The position numbers were made by a program, and so were the translations under genes. A model generated the notes under the pieces. It did no database searches, had not been told where the DNA came from, and was given only the letters and a program-made list of their open reading frames with translations. Shown piece after piece: positions 31,285 to 32,712 of a DNA stretch of 32,712 nucleotides; position 1 is the stretch's first letter, and every line of letters begins with the position of its first letter. This stretch comes from DIGJ01 sp036658435 (lineage in GTDB: Bacteria > Bacillota > Clostridia > Lachnospirales > Lachnospiraceae), in assembly GCA_036658435.1 (NCBI GenBank), contig JAVXEO010000019.1, positions 1-32,712 of the forward strand. The letters are read 5' to 3'.

Positions 31285-32060
31285 ATCTGATGTCCTCCTG
31301 TATATTCCGTTTCTCCAAAAGTTTGTTTGAAAATTTCACTGGTAAATACTTCCTTGGGTTTTCCTTCTTTTAGAATCTTCTGATCTAAAAGTACAACTCT
31401 GTCCGCATTTTTTTCCACATATTTTAAGTCATGGGAAACGAGAATAATGGCTAGATCATCATTTTTACGAAGATAATCAATATTTTTATAGAATAGTTCC
31501 ATCCCATTTTGATCAATACCGGAAACGGGCTCATCTAAAATCAACAAATTAGGAGTTGGCAGTGTTGCAACAGAAAGAAGCACTCTTTGCAGCTGTCCCC
31601 CTGATAAATCACAAACTACCTTATCTATTAAATCGTCTGCTTCAAACTTTTTTAGATGCTCCTTTATTCTTTGTTCCACCTTTTTATTTTTCCACAAAAA
31701 TACCGGCGTTCGTGTTACGAAACTAGCCATTAAATCATAAACACTGGTGGGTGTATTTTTTGCAATGTTCAAATGCTGGGGAACATAGCCAATCTTTAAA
31801 TTTGGATATGTGTTATTTCTCATATCCTTAAATTCAATGGTTCCTTCATGTTTAATTTCGTTAAGGATGGCACGAATCAGCGTAGTTTTTCCTCCACCAT
31901 TTTTTCCAATCACAGCGGTTAATTCCCCGCAGTGAATGTGAAGATTGATGTCTTCTAAAATTTTCGTATTCCCCATGCTGACCTCAAAGTTTTTTATTTT
32001 AATACAGTGAAATCCACAATGTCCAGTAGAGACCTTTGCTTTCATCGGCTTGTTATTCAT
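31281..32060 (-). CDS. Zinc-type metal ABC transporter ATPase (ZnuC-like)
   Basis: A 259-residue ATPase with Walker A GKNGGGKTT at residues 52-60, Q-loop VPQH, signature LSGGQLQRV and Walker B LLILDEPVSGID, followed by the switch histidine in LVSHDL. The first 20 residues add a short extension with the motif GHCGFHC (His14, Cys15, His18, Cys19) before the core fold, which could bind a metal ion; this is inference. It overlaps the binding-protein gene by 8 bp and the permease gene by 4 bp, so the three are one operon. Confidence 0.93.
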   Translation of the reverse strand: MNNKPMKAKVSTGHCGFHCIKIKNFEVSMGNTKILEDINLHIHCGELTAVIGKNGGGKTTLIRAILNEIKHEGTIEFKDMRNNTYPNLKIGYVPQHLNIAKNTPTSVYDLMASFVTRTPVFLWKNKKVEQRIKEHLKKFEADDLIDKVVCDLSGGQLQRVLLSVATLPTPNLLILDEPVSGIDQNGMELFYKNIDYLRKNDDLAIILVSHDLKYVEKNADRVVLLDQKILKEGKPKEVFTSEIFKQTFGETEYTGGHQI

Positions 32061-32712
32061 TGGTAACCACCTGCTTTAACATTTCTATATTTCTTTTCAT
32101 TCCTTCAATATAGGCATTTTTTTCTATTCCTCCACTTACCAGGGAGTCAATAATGCAAAGTTTTGCACCTGTTTCTTCCGCCACTCTTTTGGGACTGGAT
32201 TCACTTAATTGTTTTTCTGTGAAAATATACTTTACATTATTTTCTTTCGCCTCATCTATAACTTCTGCTACTTCACCTGCACTTAATGCCGTATCTTTAT
32301 CCATAACAACGCTATGAATAACCGGTATTCCAAGTATCTCCGCAAGATAAGCAAAGGCATCATGAAAGCTGATAATACCGGTTCCAAGATTTTTCATATC
32401 CATTTGTTCAAGCTCTTTCACTAGTCCTTCTAATTTGGTAATATAAGCAAGGCTATTCTTTTTATAAATTTCAGCCTGAGAGGCATCTGCTTTGCAAATT
32501 CCCCGGGTTATATTTTCTATTTGTTTGATATGCTTTTCCGGATTCATCCAAATATGCGCATTCTTTTCCTTTACCCCTTTGTTTGCTTCTTCGGCTCCTT
32601 CATGGTGGTGTTCCGATTCCACATCCAATAAGTCAATTCCACTGCTGGCATCAATTACCTGAATATGGGGATAGGCTTTCACTATTTTTTCAATAAATTG
32701 TTCCATAACGCC
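32053..32712 (-). CDS. Zinc ABC transporter substrate-binding protein (ZnuA/AdcA-like), N-terminus cut by the window
   Basis: The frame is open to the last base of the window, so the first part including the signal peptide is missing; about 219 residues are present. The fold is the cluster A-I metal-binding protein. A histidine/acid loop (EHHHEGAEEANKG) marks zinc specificity, and the conserved ligands appear in HIWMNPEKH and ISFHDAFAYLAE, with EKQLSESSPKRVAEETG in the C-lobe. It overlaps the ATPase gene by 8 bp. An internal methionine at 32706 is not the start. The promoter and any Zur site lie outside the window. Confidence 0.92.
   Translation of the reverse strand, partial: GVMEQFIEKIVKAYPHIQVIDASSGIDLLDVESEHHHEGAEEANKGVKEKNAHIWMNPEKHIKQIENITRGICKADASQAEIYKKNSLAYITKLEGLVKELEQMDMKNLGTGIISFHDAFAYLAEILGIPVIHSVVMDKDTALSAGEVAEVIDEAKENNVKYIFTEKQLSESSPKRVAEETGAKLCIIDSLVSGGIEKNAYIEGMKRNIEMLKQVVTNE

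Overview
The window looks like the chromosome of a spore-forming, chemotactic anaerobe of the Firmicutes, most likely Lachnospiraceae (Clostridium cluster XIVa). The evidence is AT-rich DNA with strong AGGAGG-type ribosome binding sites, SigH, a YtvI-like AI-2E family protein, a YesM/AraC-type two-component system, a BMP-type ABC transporter, and the Firmicutes gene order cysE-cysS-mrnC-rlmB-sigH. This assignment rests on gene content only. No phage, transposase or CRISPR array is seen.

Layout. 1-1.4 kb: the amino-terminal three quarters of glutamine-dependent NAD synthetase, preceded by a structured RNA (probable 6S RNA) with its own promoter and terminator. 1.7-2.3 kb: a small cysteine-containing hypothetical gene with a 16-bp inverted repeat over its promoter. 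2.3-5.2 kb (+): a three-gene cassette of condensation-type acyltransferase, zinc-ribbon membrane protein and HSL-type esterase. 5.3-7.0 kb (+): a chemoreceptor, separated by a near-palindromic bidirectional terminator from a GC-rich secreted SH3/SLH/ricin-like protein (-).

8.7-17.4 kb (-): an M20 amidohydrolase of the allantoate/N-carbamoyl amino acid type with its own promoter; a four-gene nucleoside/purine-type BMP ABC transporter; and the two-component system probably controlling it. Two 14-bp direct repeats spaced 20 bp apart sit just upstream of the transporter -35 box, as expected for an AraC-type response regulator.

17.5-23.7 kb (-): an NYN/OST-HTH protein, tRNA-Thr, sigH, rlmB, mrnC, cysS, cysE, then ispF and tRNA-Met. 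The cysE operon starts from a consensus promoter followed by a short leader that looks like a shrunken, mutated T-box element. A roughly 100-bp dispersed repeat lies between its terminator and cysE; a second copy lies upstream of the histidine kinase gene.

23.7-32.7 kb: a diacylglycerol-kinase-like gene (+) whose 3' end overlaps sbcC; sbcCD (-); a VanZ-like membrane protein (+) whose 3' end overlaps an AI-2E family gene (-); and a zinc-type ABC transporter (permease, ATPase, and a binding protein cut by the window end).
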